From Candidatus Benthicola marisminoris (lineage in GTDB: Bacteria > Gemmatimonadota > Gemmatimonadetes > Palauibacterales > Palauibacteraceae), in contig JAMJQR010000103.1 in assembly GCA_023554335.1 (NCBI GenBank), forward strand, positions 1-37,043: DNA of 37,043 nt, in the 5' to 3' direction. The notes beneath the pieces were generated by a model that did no database searches, had not been told where the DNA came from, and saw only the letters and a list, made by a program, of their open reading frames with translations. A program made the translations under genes and the position numbers. Below are positions 25,562 to 35,086 of the stretch, piece by piece (positions within the stretch are counted from its first letter, which is position 1; each line of letters starts with the position of its first letter).

Positions 25562-26632
25562 ATGAGCTTCCGGGGCGGACCCGTCCTCGGGATCGAGTCG
25601 TCCTGCGACGAGACGTCCGCGGCCGTCGTGGCGGACGGCGAGGTCCTCGGCCACGTGATTCTCTCCCAGGACGCACACGCCCTGTACGGTGGGGTGGTGC
25701 CGGAGATCGCCGCGCGCCAGCACCTGGCCCACATCGACGGGGTCGTGGCCGGTGCGCTCGAGGAGGCGGGGATCGAGCCGAAGGACCTGCGCGGCGTCGG
25801 AGTCACCGCCGGTCCGGGGCTCGTGGGGGCGCTTCTGGTAGGATTGAACTGGGCGAAGGGCTTCGCCTACCCGCTGGGCCTGCCGATCGTAGGGGTGCAC
25901 CACATGGAGGCGCACCTCTACGCCAACTCCCTGGAGTCGAGCGGTGCGACGCCTCCGTTCGTGGCCCTCCTCGTATCCGGCGGACACACGCTGCTTCTGC
26001 ACGCTCCGCGCTGGGGGGAGTACCGGCTTCTCGGGGCGACGAGGGACGATGCGGTGGGTGAAGCCTTCGACAAGGTGGCGCGCCGCCTGGGTCTGGGCTT
26101 TCCGGGAGGGCCGCAGATCGAGAAGTTGGCCCGGCGGGGAAAGGCCGGGAGGTATCGGCTTCCCCGCCCCATGCTTTCGAAGAGAGACGGGCCGAGAGAC
26201 GCCGCGTACTTCGATTTTTCGTTCAGCGGCCTCAAGACGGCCGTGTCTCTGCTGGTGGCGGAGGTCGAGGCGAATGCCGCCGGAACGGACATGGAAGCGT
26301 CCCGGGCGGACCTGGCCGCAGAGTTCCAGGAAGCCGTGGTCGACGTCCTCGTGGCCAAGACGATGCGGGCCGTGGAGCACACGGGTTGTCGTCGGGTCCT
26401 TCTGGGCGGCGGCGTGGCCCGGAACGGCCCGCTCCGGGAGCGGCTCACGGAAGCCCTGGTGCCGACCGGCGAGCTGTTCGCGCCTTCGCCCAGGCTCTCG
26501 ACGGACAACGCGGCGATGGTGGCCCGACTGGCGGAGCACCGGCTGACGGCGGGCGAAGCCCACGGCCTGGACCTGAACGCGGACCCGGGACTTTCTTTTC
26601 CCGGTCTCGTGGATCGCGAACGAACGGAGTGA
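25562..26632 (+). CDS. tsaD: tRNA N6-adenosine threonylcarbamoyltransferase TsaD
   Basis: A 356-residue TsaD (Kae1/Gcp family), the ASKHA-fold enzyme that moves the threonylcarbamoyl group onto A37 of ANN-decoding tRNAs. It opens with VLGIESSCDETSAAVV, has the metal-binding motif H114-M-E-A-H118, the nucleotide region LLVSGGHTLLL and DDAVGEAFDKVARRLGL, and the late ATP-site motif LGGGVARNGPLRERL plus STDNAAMVA. It works with TsaB, TsaC and TsaE, which are not in this window. It lies in a run of envelope genes, three bases after the YbbR gene and two bases before lgt. Confidence 0.97.
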   Translation: MSFRGGPVLGIESSCDETSAAVVADGEVLGHVILSQDAHALYGGVVPEIAARQHLAHIDGVVAGALEEAGIEPKDLRGVGVTAGPGLVGALLVGLNWAKGFAYPLGLPIVGVHHMEAHLYANSLESSGATPPFVALLVSGGHTLLLHAPRWGEYRLLGATRDDAVGEAFDKVARRLGLGFPGGPQIEKLARRGKAGRYRLPRPMLSKRDGPRDAAYFDFSFSGLKTAVSLLVAEVEANAAGTDMEASRADLAAEFQEAVVDVLVAKTMRAVEHTGCRRVLLGGGVARNGPLRERLTEALVPTGELFAPSPRLSTDNAAMVARLAEHRLTAGEAHGLDLNADPGLSFPGLVDRERTE

Positions 26633-26633
26633 C

Positions 26634-27473
26634 ATGTATCCCGAACTCTTCACGCTGAACCTCCCGGTCGTGGGGCAGTTCACGATCACTTCGTTCGGCG
26701 TCATGATGGCCATCGCCTTTCTGGGCGGCTACCAGGTCATTCGGGTCGAGCTGAAGCGACGGGGGAAGGACGAGCACCTGGCGGGGGACATTCTGCTCGG
26801 TGCCCTCGTGGGCGGGATACTTGGCGCCAAGCTCTACTACCTCCTGCTCAACTGGCCGCTCACCGTGCGCGATCCGATCGGAATGCTCACCAGCCGATCG
26901 GGGCTGGTTTGGTACGGCGGGCTGATCGGAGGTTCGCTCGGCGTCATCTGGATGATCCGGCGGGCGGGCCAGACCGTCGCCGAAATGGCGGACGTGGTGG
27001 CGCCCGGTCTAGCGCTGTCGTACGCCCTGGGCCGGGTGGGCTGCTTCCTCGTCGGAGACGACTACGGGCGCCCCACCGACAGCTGGGTCGGCGTCAAGTT
27101 CCCCAACGGGGCGCCGCCGTCGACGGCCGGAAACCTGCGGCGTGGGTTCGGCGTCGACGTTCCCGCCGAGATTCCTGATGAGCAGGTGCTGGCGGTCTAT
27201 CCCACCCAGCTGTTCGAGGTGGCCATATCGCTTGTGATCTTCTTCGTGCTGTGGCGCCTGCGGTTCCGCGACCGAAAGGCCGGCTGGCTGTTCTCGCTCT
27301 GGCTGGTTCTGGCCGGTGCGGAGCGCCTGTTCGTCGAGTTCTTCCGGGCCAAGGATGACCGTTTCTTCGGCGCGCTCTCGCTGGCCCAGATCATCAGCAT
27401 CGGATTGATCGGGCTCGGCGTCTGGCTCATGCAGCGTCTCGGACCCGAATCCAAGGGGACTTCCCGGAAGTGA
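26634..27473 (+). CDS. lgt: Prolipoprotein diacylglyceryl transferase Lgt
   Basis: A 279-residue polytopic inner-membrane enzyme that attaches diacylglycerol to the lipobox cysteine of pre-lipoproteins. Diagnostic segments are LVWYGGLIGGSLGV, the signature GRVGCFLVGDDYGRPT, VYPTQLFEVAIS, and the late ERLFVEFFRAKDD. About seven hydrophobic helices are visible. The region around residues 160-182 (PPSTAGNLRRGFGVDV) is a slightly extended periplasmic loop. Its stop overlaps the next start as GTGA (27470), coupling lipoprotein maturation to the outer-membrane genes tamA and tamB. Confidence 0.96.
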   Translation: MYPELFTLNLPVVGQFTITSFGVMMAIAFLGGYQVIRVELKRRGKDEHLAGDILLGALVGGILGAKLYYLLLNWPLTVRDPIGMLTSRSGLVWYGGLIGGSLGVIWMIRRAGQTVAEMADVVAPGLALSYALGRVGCFLVGDDYGRPTDSWVGVKFPNGAPPSTAGNLRRGFGVDVPAEIPDEQVLAVYPTQLFEVAISLVIFFVLWRLRFRDRKAGWLFSLWLVLAGAERLFVEFFRAKDDRFFGALSLAQIISIGLIGLGVWLMQRLGPESKGTSRK

Positions 27474-29626
27474 AGATGGCCTGGCGAGCGATCGCGGTGG
27501 GCGTCGCTCTGATCGCGACGGGCTCGCGTGACGCCGCCGGCCAGACCTTTGCCGACCCCGAGGTCGTGGACATTGCCTTCGAGGGCAACTCCGCGTTCTC
27601 GGACGGCGATCTGGAAGACGCCATCCTCACCGCCGCGACGCGTTGTCGCACCTTCCTGTTCGTATTCCCGTTTCCGCTCTGTCCGCTGACCGACTGGGGC
27701 GTGGCCCACATCCGGGAGTACCTGGATGAGGGAGAGCTCCCGCTGGACGTGCTTCGGCTCCGGCTTTACTACCGGCAGCGAGGGTTCCGGTCGGCCACCG
27801 TCGACACGACGGTCACCCGCGTGGAGGATCGGGTTCGAATTCAGTTCGACGTGGTGGAAGGAGAGCCCACCCGCATCCGCACGCTGGAAGTGAGCGGTGC
27901 CGAGGATCTACTGGACTCGGCGGCCGTGAGCCAGGACCTGCCGATCACGGTCGGTGACCGCCTCGACCTGGTGACCCTGGGCGATGCCGAGCGACGACTC
28001 GCCGAGCGCCTGCGCAAGGACGGCTACGTCCAGGCCCAGGTCCTCCGCGAGTACTTCATCCCCACGGACACCCGCCAGGCCGACGTGATCCTCCGGGTGG
28101 TGGAGGGCCCGCGGGTGCGCGTGGGTGAAGTGAGGATCGTGGGTTCGGGCGAGGTGGGCGACGGGGTCATCAGCGAGCTGCTGCGCTTCCGATCGGGCGA
28201 CTGGTTCCAGGAGGACCGGATCGTCGAGAGTCAGCGAAGTCTGTATGGCCTGCAGGCACTTCGCTGGGCGAACATCGCGTCGGAGCCGCGAGCCGACACG
28301 GACACGCTGATCGACCTCCGTGTCGAGGTCGCGCCGGCGCCGAAGCGATCGATCCAGGCGGGTGCCGGCCTTCAGACGGATGAGTGCGTGCAGGCTCAGG
28401 CCAGCCTCACGTATCGCAATTTCCTCGGCGACGCGAGGATTCTCCGGTTCACGGGCCGAATCTCCAACCTGCTCGCAAGCGAGCTTCAGGGCGAGTTTCC
28501 GTGTACCGACGTCAGCGCGAACCCGGTCTACCAGGAGCTCAACTATTTGCTGGAAGTCGGATTCGAGCAGCCCGTGTTCTCGGATGGGCGCAACAACCTG
28601 CGCGCGAGCGTCTTCGGCGAGCGGGAAACCGTGCCCGATCTCTACGTGCGCAACGCGGTCGGTGGCCAGATCTCGTTCAGCCGCCGTCTCCAGCGCACCA
28701 TGCAGCTGACGCTGGGCTACCAGCCGGCTCTCACCTCGTTCGCAGAGGAGTCCGCGGACATCTACTTCTGCGTCAACTACGGCGTGTGCGACCCCGAGGA
28801 CATCGAGGTGCTGACCGACGCGAGGTGGCTGTCACCGATCACGGGCCTCTGGACCTTCGACCGCACGGACAACCCGTTCGCGGCCACGAGGGGATGGTAC
28901 CTGGCCGTAGAGCTGGAGCAAGCCGGGGATCTCACTCTCTCGGACTACCAGTACACGCGCGGAACGATCGATGGGGCGGCGTTTCAGCGACTGTCCCCCA
29001 CGATCGTGGGTGGGGTCCACCTCAGAACGGGTGGGATCCTGCCGTATTCGGGCAACATCTTCGAAGGCGACATCACCACGGACGCCATCGTCCATCCGCA
29101 GAAGCGGTTCTTCGCGGGTGGTCCGCAGAGTGTTCGCGGGTTCGGGCTCAACCTCCTTGGCCCCACGGTGCTCGTGCTGGAGGAGGACGACTGCGAGGGC
29201 TTCGCGACCTTCGAGGAATGCGTCCAGAACATCCCCCCCACCACGTACAACGAGCGTCCGCTGGGCGGGAACGCCGTGTTCGAGGGGAGCGTGGAGGCCC
29301 GCTTCCAGGCCGGGCGGCGCTGGTCGATCGCCGCGTTCGTCGACTTCGGCCAGGTGTGGGAGACGGTCGATGACCGGGCCGCGCTGGTTGCCACGCCCGG
29401 TGCCGGCGTCCGCTTCCGCAGTCCGGTCGGCCCTCTCCGCCTCGATGTCGGGTACAACCCTACCGGGACGAAGCTAAAGGACGTGGTCGTGCTCCTGGAC
29501 GATGGCTCGATCCAGGAGGTGCCCTTCCCGGTGCCGTACGATCCGTTCACGTACGACAATCCCTCGGCACTGACCGAGCTCTGGCGCCGACTGCGGCTCC
29601 AGTTCTCGATCGGCGAGGCGTTCTGA
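27470..29626 (+). CDS. tamA: Omp85-family outer membrane protein, TamA/BamA-like
   Basis: A 718-residue Omp85 protein. A signal peptide with cleavage after AAG (residue 24) is likely. Three POTRA-like domains follow: about 32-115 (VVDIAFEGNSAFSDGDLE), 116-200 (IRTLEVSGAEDLLDS) and 201-287 (VRVGEVRIVGSGEVGDG). A 16-strand-type barrel from about 292 ends in a Phe (LQFSIGEAF). The lid-loop motif is V555-R-G-F558. Three POTRAs plus the adjacent tamB fit TamA rather than the five-POTRA BamA. POTRA1 has an unusual hydrophobic insertion with two cysteines (CRTFLFVFPFPLC), and the barrel loops hold several more cysteines. It probably inserts or assembles outer-membrane proteins. The start is GTG, overlapping lgt. 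Confidence 0.85.
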   Translation: MKMAWRAIAVGVALIATGSRDAAGQTFADPEVVDIAFEGNSAFSDGDLEDAILTAATRCRTFLFVFPFPLCPLTDWGVAHIREYLDEGELPLDVLRLRLYYRQRGFRSATVDTTVTRVEDRVRIQFDVVEGEPTRIRTLEVSGAEDLLDSAAVSQDLPITVGDRLDLVTLGDAERRLAERLRKDGYVQAQVLREYFIPTDTRQADVILRVVEGPRVRVGEVRIVGSGEVGDGVISELLRFRSGDWFQEDRIVESQRSLYGLQALRWANIASEPRADTDTLIDLRVEVAPAPKRSIQAGAGLQTDECVQAQASLTYRNFLGDARILRFTGRISNLLASELQGEFPCTDVSANPVYQELNYLLEVGFEQPVFSDGRNNLRASVFGERETVPDLYVRNAVGGQISFSRRLQRTMQLTLGYQPALTSFAEESADIYFCVNYGVCDPEDIEVLTDARWLSPITGLWTFDRTDNPFAATRGWYLAVELEQAGDLTLSDYQYTRGTIDGAAFQRLSPTIVGGVHLRTGGILPYSGNIFEGDITTDAIVHPQKRFFAGGPQSVRGFGLNLLGPTVLVLEEDDCEGFATFEECVQNIPPTTYNERPLGGNAVFEGSVEARFQAGRRWSIAAFVDFGQVWETVDDRAALVATPGAGVRFRSPVGPLRLDVGYNPTGTKLKDVVVLLDDGSIQEVPFPVPYDPFTYDNPSALTELWRRLRLQFSIGEAF

Positions 29627-29639
29627 TGAGTGGCCCGCG

Positions 29640-32600
29640 ATGAGACGCGGCAGCCGACGCTCGGTAGAGCGAGACCTGGGTCTGAAGGGCCCGTTCGGCA
29701 TGCCGACGCCGATATGGCGTTTGATCAAGGTTCTCGGCCGCTCCATGGCCGTCCTGGTGGGCCTCGCCAGCCTGACCGCCGCCGGAGCCATCCTGCTGCT
29801 CAGCCAGACCGTGGTTGGGCGGTCGGTGGTGGCTGACAAGGTCGAAATCCTGCTCGCCGATGTGGTGCACGGCGATGTACGGGTCGGTCCGATCATCGGC
29901 GGCAACATGCTGACGCGAGCGCACCTGGCGCACTTCGAGATTCTCGAGTCGGACGGCACTCCGTTCGTGTCCCTGGACAGCGTGCGTGTGAGCTACAATC
30001 CACTCGGGTTCCTGGTCGGGACCTACCGGTTCAGCGATGTCACGGTCGAGCGTGCGCGGGTCTCCCTGCTGCAGGCCGAGGACCGGACGTGGAACTTCGA
30101 TCGGCTCTTTGGGGACGACCCCCGGGCGGAAATCGATCCGGATTCCGTCGCGGCGGCCGACTCGCTGCGTGGGCCGAGCCGCACCCGTGTTCTGCTCACG
30201 GATCTCGAGATCCGTCGCGGGACCCTGCGGGTCACGACACCGTGGGCCGCCGATCTGTCGGGGGCGGAGCGCGACTCGATGGTGGCGCAGGGGATGCGCG
30301 GCGACAAGCTGTGGCGGGTCATCCGCGCGGGTCCCGGGCAATGGGTGCGGGAGATCCGCCTCGACTCCCTGTCCGGCGGCTTCCCGCTCCTCCGCATCGT
30401 CGACCCGGCACGGCCCTTCCGCGTCGAAGCCGCGGGCCTCGAGACGGCGGCGTCCGTGGTGACTCAGACCCTCGACGTGCAGCGGTTCGACGGCAACGCC
30501 AGCTTCCGCGACACGATCGCCGTCGAGATCGAGGCCCTTCAGACGGGGGACAGCGACCTGAGCGGCTCAGGGTGGATCGTCCCGTCGGACCCCGAACAAT
30601 TCCGGTTCGGCCTGGACGCGGATCCGATCGCCTTCAGCGACCTGCAGTGGTTGCCCGTTCCGACGCCTCGACGTGGTGGCGGACCGGCAAGGATCGACCT
30701 GTGGACGCGGGGCGAGGTCATCGTGGTAGACGTCTCCGGGGCCGACGCGCGGTCGGGCGACTCCCGGGCGCGCGGGAATTTCGTGCTGGCGCTCGAACCC
30801 ATGCCGCGTTTCGAGAGCCTGGACATGCTCCTGCAGCCGCTGCGCATACGGCTGGTGGACGAGGTCCTGGCCCGGGACTCGCTGATCGACGGCTACATCA
30901 CCGGAACGGTCAGCGGAACCGGGCCCATAGATCTTCTCCAGATCCAGGCCGATCTGACGCTGACGGACCTCGATGAAGCCATGGCACCGTCGTTCGTGAC
31001 GGCCGAGGGCGGCCTGGCGATCATCGAGCCGCGGGACATGCAGGATCTCGAGCTCACGTTCCTCGAGTTCGAGCCGCGCTGGACCGCAATCGTAGGGATC
31101 ACCCACCTCCTGGGCGGGCGACTCGAGGGCCGCACCGAGCTCACCGGGACCGTGGGCCAATGGTTCGATTTCGATGCGGATCTGCTGCAGTCACTGCCCT
31201 CCGGGGCCACGTCCGACGTCACCGGCGCCGGTAGCGTCGTTCTCGGAGAGGAGCCCGGAGTCACTGTGGAGTTCCTCGTGGATCCGCTTTCTCTGGCGGC
31301 GCTCCAGCCGTACGCTCGCCCCGACGTCGAGCTGGTGGGCGACGTTCGTGGGCCCCTCACAGCCCGGGGCCTGTTCTCCGACCTGCGCGTGATCGCGGAC
31401 ATGAGGACGCCCCGCGGACTGGTGAACTTCGACGGTCGTTTCGACCTGATGTCGGAGGACAAGCGATACGACGCCCGCCTCACGGCACGCGACATCCAGC
31501 TACGGCAGTGGGTGGAGCAGGCTCCGTCCACGCGCCTGGCTGTGGAGGGCAGGGTGCAGGGAATCGGCACCGATCCCGCGACGTTGGAGGCGACGTTCGA
31601 TCTCACCGTGCTGCGCTCCCTCGTGGAGGGGGCGCGTGTGGACTCGAGCTTGCTACGGTTCACGGTGTCGGACGGACTGGCGGTGGCGGATACGTTTGCG
31701 ATCCAGACGGATGCCGGCCGCGTGAGAGGGCGGGGGAGCTTCGGCCTGGCCGAGGAGACAAGCGGCTCGCTGATTCTCGACGTCAGCGCTCCCAACTTGG
31801 CCTCGTGGAATCGGTGGGTGGTTCCAGGACGGAACCCGGCACGCCAGGACACCAGTCTCGAGGGCCTGTTTGCGGCTTTCCCGGGCGACGAGGAAGAGGC
31901 GCCGGGTGCGACGCCCGTCATCGCGGAGGCGCCGGACACGCTCGCCGGGTCCTTCCAGGCGCTGGGCGTCCTGTATGGCAACGTGCATGACTTCTCGTTC
32001 GGCGGACGGCTGCATGGCCGGGAGGTGGAGTACGGAATGTTCCGGTCCGACTCCCTGCTTCTCACGGTGGACATCGACGATCCCAGGGCCCTCGACCGGC
32101 TGGTCGCGAGCGCCACGCTCTGGCAGCTGCAGGGCGCCGGCACGACGCTCGATACGGCAGAGGTCCTGTGGGTACGCCAGGACACCGCGCGAAGCGAGGT
32201 GGACCTGTATGCCAGGCGCGGAACCGACCTGGAGCTCGATACGCGCGCTCTGATCGACTGGACCGCCGCTGAGCGCCGATTCGACGTGGAGAGGTTCGCG
32301 GCGTCGCTGGGCGGGCAGCGTCTGTCGCTGGACGACCGTGCCGAGATTCGCTGGGGCGACGAGGGGTTCGCGTCCACCGGGCTGCGGCTCTCCGGGGCCG
32401 ACGGCACCCGCTTCGAGGTGGAGGGCGTGGTGCCGGACAGCGGGGCGCTGCGGCTGGACGCCACGATCAGGGGCCTGGATCTCTCCTCCGTGCTGCTGGC
32501 GCCCGATGAGGCGCTGCCCTACGGGGGAATCCTGGAGGCGGACGGGCGACTCCGGGGTACGGCGGATGACCCGGTGTGGACCCTGGTGTTCGAGGTAACG

Positions 32601-34226
32601 GATCCAGACGTCCGGGGTCTGAGATACGAGCGGCTGGAAGGTGACGCCGACTATGCCGACGGGAGGATGACCCTGGGCGTCGGCCTTCACGACAACGGGA
32701 CGCTGCTCGGCCGCCTGGATGGGTCGGTCCTCACCAACTTGGCCCTCAGGGATATCGAGAACCGGTTGTCTCCGGATCCGCTGCACCTGGTCCTCGAGGC
32801 GGACAGCCTGCCCATGGAGCCGCTGGAGCTGGCGTTCGAGAGCCTCCGGGACGTGAGTGGGTACGGGGCCGGCCGGATCGAGTTCATGGGAGAGCCGGGG
32901 GCCCTGAACCTGCGGGGCGCAGCGACGCTGGGATCGGCGGCGGCTACCGTCCCCTACCTCGGCGTCCGGTTCGAGGACGTGACCGCATCTCTGACGTTCG
33001 ACGGGACCCGGGCCGGAGTCCAGGCCGGGCGGTTGACCTCGTCGGCCGGGGGGAACGCCACCGTGAGCGGCGCGATCGACACCCGCGAGCTGACCGACCT
33101 GGGTTTCGATCTCGACTTCTACATGAACCGGTTCCGGGCCATGGACCGGAGACTGGCCAGCTTCCTGCTGGATGGAGAGGGACACCTCGGCGGATCGTAT
33201 CGGTCGCCTGAGCTCACCGGGGCCTTCCGCATCTCGGAGGGCCAGCTTCGGGCGGAGCGCTTCATGCGCTCACGTCGCGCGGTGGACCTCAGCGACCCCA
33301 TGGTCACGGCCCTCATCGATACCACCCTGATCATGGAGCAACGCCTGTTCGAGTCGGCCCAGAATCCGTTCATGCAGAACCTGCGCATGGACTCGGAGAT
33401 CAGCTTCGGCCCGAACTTCTGGCTCCGCTCCGACGCACTGGAGGTCGAGCTGGCCGGTACGCTGGACGTCCAGATGGACCGGGCACGGGGTGACCTGGTC
33501 GCGTTCGGGAGCCTCAATCTTCCCCGGGGCAAGTATCGCTACGTGTCGGGCTCCGGCACCGATCTGTCCAGCCTCTATTCACGGCAGCTCCAGATCGCGG
33601 GGGGAACGATCACGTTCACGGGGGCCCCGGGAATGGACCCGAACCTGGACATCCAGGCGGAATACGAGACGAGGTCGGACCTGGGGCCCGTGACGATCAC
33701 CGTGGACATCGGTGGCACGGCCACCGTGCCGACCCTGCAGACGTCCAGCGACCCGCCTCTCCCGGCGGCCGACGAGATCTGCTTCCTGCTCTTCTCCACG
33801 GCCTGCCTCGGGGCCGGGACCGAAGGCGGTGAGTTTGCGGCCTCGCTCGTGCGCGAGAGCCTTCTCGGAACGGTGAGTAACCAGTTCTCACAGGTGCTGG
33901 TCAGCGGCGTGGGGCTGGTGGACTACTTCGACATCCGGTCCACCGGGCAGGCGGGACCGATCGAGTCGGGCAGCACCACGAGCCTCCTGTACGGAACAGA
34001 GCTCGAGGTCGGCCGGTACCTCACCCCGGATCTCTTCGTGCGTGCCACGCAGCCCCTGGGAGGGCAGCTTCCCGGCTTCGGCCTGGAATGGTCGTTCTCC
34101 CGATCGTGGCGGCTGGAGTTCGTTACGGAGGACCGCTTCAAGCGATACGCGTCGTACGGATACTCGTTCAGCTCGTTCAGTCGCCGGACCTACGGGCTCA
34201 TGCTCTTCCGGGACTGGAACTTCTAG
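29640..34226 (+). CDS. tamB: TamB-like translocation and assembly module protein (DUF490 family)
   Basis: A 1528-residue protein, the largest in the window. An inner-membrane anchor lies at about 35-55 behind a basic tail. A very long periplasmic region of repetitive beta-strand segments follows (recurring patterns such as VRGLRYERLEGDADYADGRM and VTASLTFDGTRAGVQAGRL), forming the AsmA/TamB groove that carries lipids or OMP segments. The conserved C-terminal TamB domain includes GTITFTGAPGMDPNLDIQAE at about residues 1323-1342 and a terminal strand ending RDWNF. It starts 13 bases after tamA, matching the common tamA-tamB pair. ATG 29640 is used; ATG 29700, nearer the anchor, is a credible alternative start. 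Two cysteines (CFLLFSTAC) sit in the C-terminal domain. Confidence 0.88.
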   Translation: MRRGSRRSVERDLGLKGPFGMPTPIWRLIKVLGRSMAVLVGLASLTAAGAILLLSQTVVGRSVVADKVEILLADVVHGDVRVGPIIGGNMLTRAHLAHFEILESDGTPFVSLDSVRVSYNPLGFLVGTYRFSDVTVERARVSLLQAEDRTWNFDRLFGDDPRAEIDPDSVAAADSLRGPSRTRVLLTDLEIRRGTLRVTTPWAADLSGAERDSMVAQGMRGDKLWRVIRAGPGQWVREIRLDSLSGGFPLLRIVDPARPFRVEAAGLETAASVVTQTLDVQRFDGNASFRDTIAVEIEALQTGDSDLSGSGWIVPSDPEQFRFGLDADPIAFSDLQWLPVPTPRRGGGPARIDLWTRGEVIVVDVSGADARSGDSRARGNFVLALEPMPRFESLDMLLQPLRIRLVDEVLARDSLIDGYITGTVSGTGPIDLLQIQADLTLTDLDEAMAPSFVTAEGGLAIIEPRDMQDLELTFLEFEPRWTAIVGITHLLGGRLEGRTELTGTVGQWFDFDADLLQSLPSGATSDVTGAGSVVLGEEPGVTVEFLVDPLSLAALQPYARPDVELVGDVRGPLTARGLFSDLRVIADMRTPRGLVNFDGRFDLMSEDKRYDARLTARDIQLRQWVEQAPSTRLAVEGRVQGIGTDPATLEATFDLTVLRSLVEGARVDSSLLRFTVSDGLAVADTFAIQTDAGRVRGRGSFGLAEETSGSLILDVSAPNLASWNRWVVPGRNPARQDTSLEGLFAAFPGDEEEAPGATPVIAEAPDTLAGSFQALGVLYGNVHDFSFGGRLHGREVEYGMFRSDSLLLTVDIDDPRALDRLVASATLWQLQGAGTTLDTAEVLWVRQDTARSEVDLYARRGTDLELDTRALIDWTAAERRFDVERFAASLGGQRLSLDDRAEIRWGDEGFASTGLRLSGADGTRFEVEGVVPDSGALRLDATIRGLDLSSVLLAPDEALPYGGILEADGRLRGTADDPVWTLVFEVTDPDVRGLRYERLEGDADYADGRMTLGVGLHDNGTLLGRLDGSVLTNLALRDIENRLSPDPLHLVLEADSLPMEPLELAFESLRDVSGYGAGRIEFMGEPGALNLRGAATLGSAAATVPYLGVRFEDVTASLTFDGTRAGVQAGRLTSSAGGNATVSGAIDTRELTDLGFDLDFYMNRFRAMDRRLASFLLDGEGHLGGSYRSPELTGAFRISEGQLRAERFMRSRRAVDLSDPMVTALIDTTLIMEQRLFESAQNPFMQNLRMDSEISFGPNFWLRSDALEVELAGTLDVQMDRARGDLVAFGSLNLPRGKYRYVSGSGTDLSSLYSRQLQIAGGTITFTGAPGMDPNLDIQAEYETRSDLGPVTITVDIGGTATVPTLQTSSDPPLPAADEICFLLFSTACLGAGTEGGEFAASLVRESLLGTVSNQFSQVLVSGVGLVDYFDIRSTGQAGPIESGSTTSLLYGTELEVGRYLTPDLFVRATQPLGGQLPGFGLEWSFSRSWRLEFVTEDRFKRYASYGYSFSSFSRRTYGLMLFRDWNF

Positions 34227-34255
34227 CTGTACATTCCGGTCCCTGGAGGTTGTCG

Positions 34256-35086
34256 ATGAACTACGTGAAGACATTTGGCCTGATGGCCCTTATGACGGCC
34301 CTGTTCGTGGCCGTCGCCGGCTGGTTCGGCGGGCGCTCGGCGATGTACATCGCCCTGGCTTTCGCCGCCCTGTTCAATTTCGGGTCCTACTGGTTCTCGG
34401 ATCGAGTCGTGCTGCGCATGTACCGGGCGCGTCCGCTCGAGCGGGAAGAGGCTCCCGGACTCTACGATATGGTCGACGAGCTGCGGCAGCGGGCCGGGCT
34501 CCCGATGCCGGCCATCGCGATCTCCGGCGCACCGCAGCCCAATGCCTTCGCTACCGGACGGAATCCGGAGAACGCGGCGGTGTGCGTCACGCAGGGAATG
34601 CTGCAGGTCGCGGACAGGGACGAGCTGGCCGGCGTGATCGGGCACGAGCTGGCCCACATCAAGAACCGGGACATGCTGATCGGCACGGTGGCAGCCACGC
34701 TTTCCGCCGCGGTCGTCATGCTGGCGCGAATCGGCTTCTGGTTCGGCGGAGACGAGAACCGGGGCGGGCTGATCGGTGGCCTCCTCATGCTCGTCCTCGC
34801 GCCGCTGGCCGCCATGCTGATCCAGATGGCCATCAGCCGGGCCGGCGAATACCGGGCCGATCGAGTGGGCGCGGAGATCAGCGGACGCCCACAGGCGCTG
34901 GCGTCGGCGCTTCAGAAGCTGGAGGCGCAGGCACGCCGCCGCCCACTGGACGTGAACCCGAGTGCGGCCCACCTGGCGATCGTGAATCCACTGCGAGCAG
35001 GAGGTCTGACCTCGCTGTTCCGTACCCATCCCCCGACCGAGGAACGCGTGCGCCGCCTCGAGGAGATCGCCCGGCGTGGGGTCTGA
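34256..35086 (+). CDS. htpX: HtpX-like membrane zinc metalloprotease
   Basis: A 276-residue M48B peptidase. Two hydrophobic helices open the protein (about 4-24 and 28-48). The zinc motif is HELAH at 130-134, and the third ligand Glu lies in SRAGEYRADRVGA. Two more hydrophobic stretches (about 142-160 and 170-190) complete the HtpX layout. The block AISGAPQPNAFATGRNPENA is diagnostic. HtpX degrades damaged membrane proteins in the inner membrane alongside FtsH. ATG 34256 follows GGAGGT with a 6-base gap, the clearest ribosome site in this part of the window; an upstream frame from 34088 lies inside tamB. It overlaps the next gene by 11 bases. Confidence 0.95.
   Translation: MNYVKTFGLMALMTALFVAVAGWFGGRSAMYIALAFAALFNFGSYWFSDRVVLRMYRARPLEREEAPGLYDMVDELRQRAGLPMPAIAISGAPQPNAFATGRNPENAAVCVTQGMLQVADRDELAGVIGHELAHIKNRDMLIGTVAATLSAAVVMLARIGFWFGGDENRGGLIGGLLMLVLAPLAAMLIQMAISRAGEYRADRVGAEISGRPQALASALQKLEAQARRRPLDVNPSAAHLAIVNPLRAGGLTSLFRTHPPTEERVRRLEEIARRGV

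Noticed and set aside
30893-32464. Long open frame on the minus strand (523 codons) opposite tamB
   Set aside because: Composition is Ser/Arg/Pro-rich with no recognisable domain; it is the antisense shadow of a strongly supported GC-rich gene.
34088-34255. N-terminal extension of htpX inside tamB
   Set aside because: ATG 34256 has a clear GGAGGT and starts the normal HtpX N-terminus.
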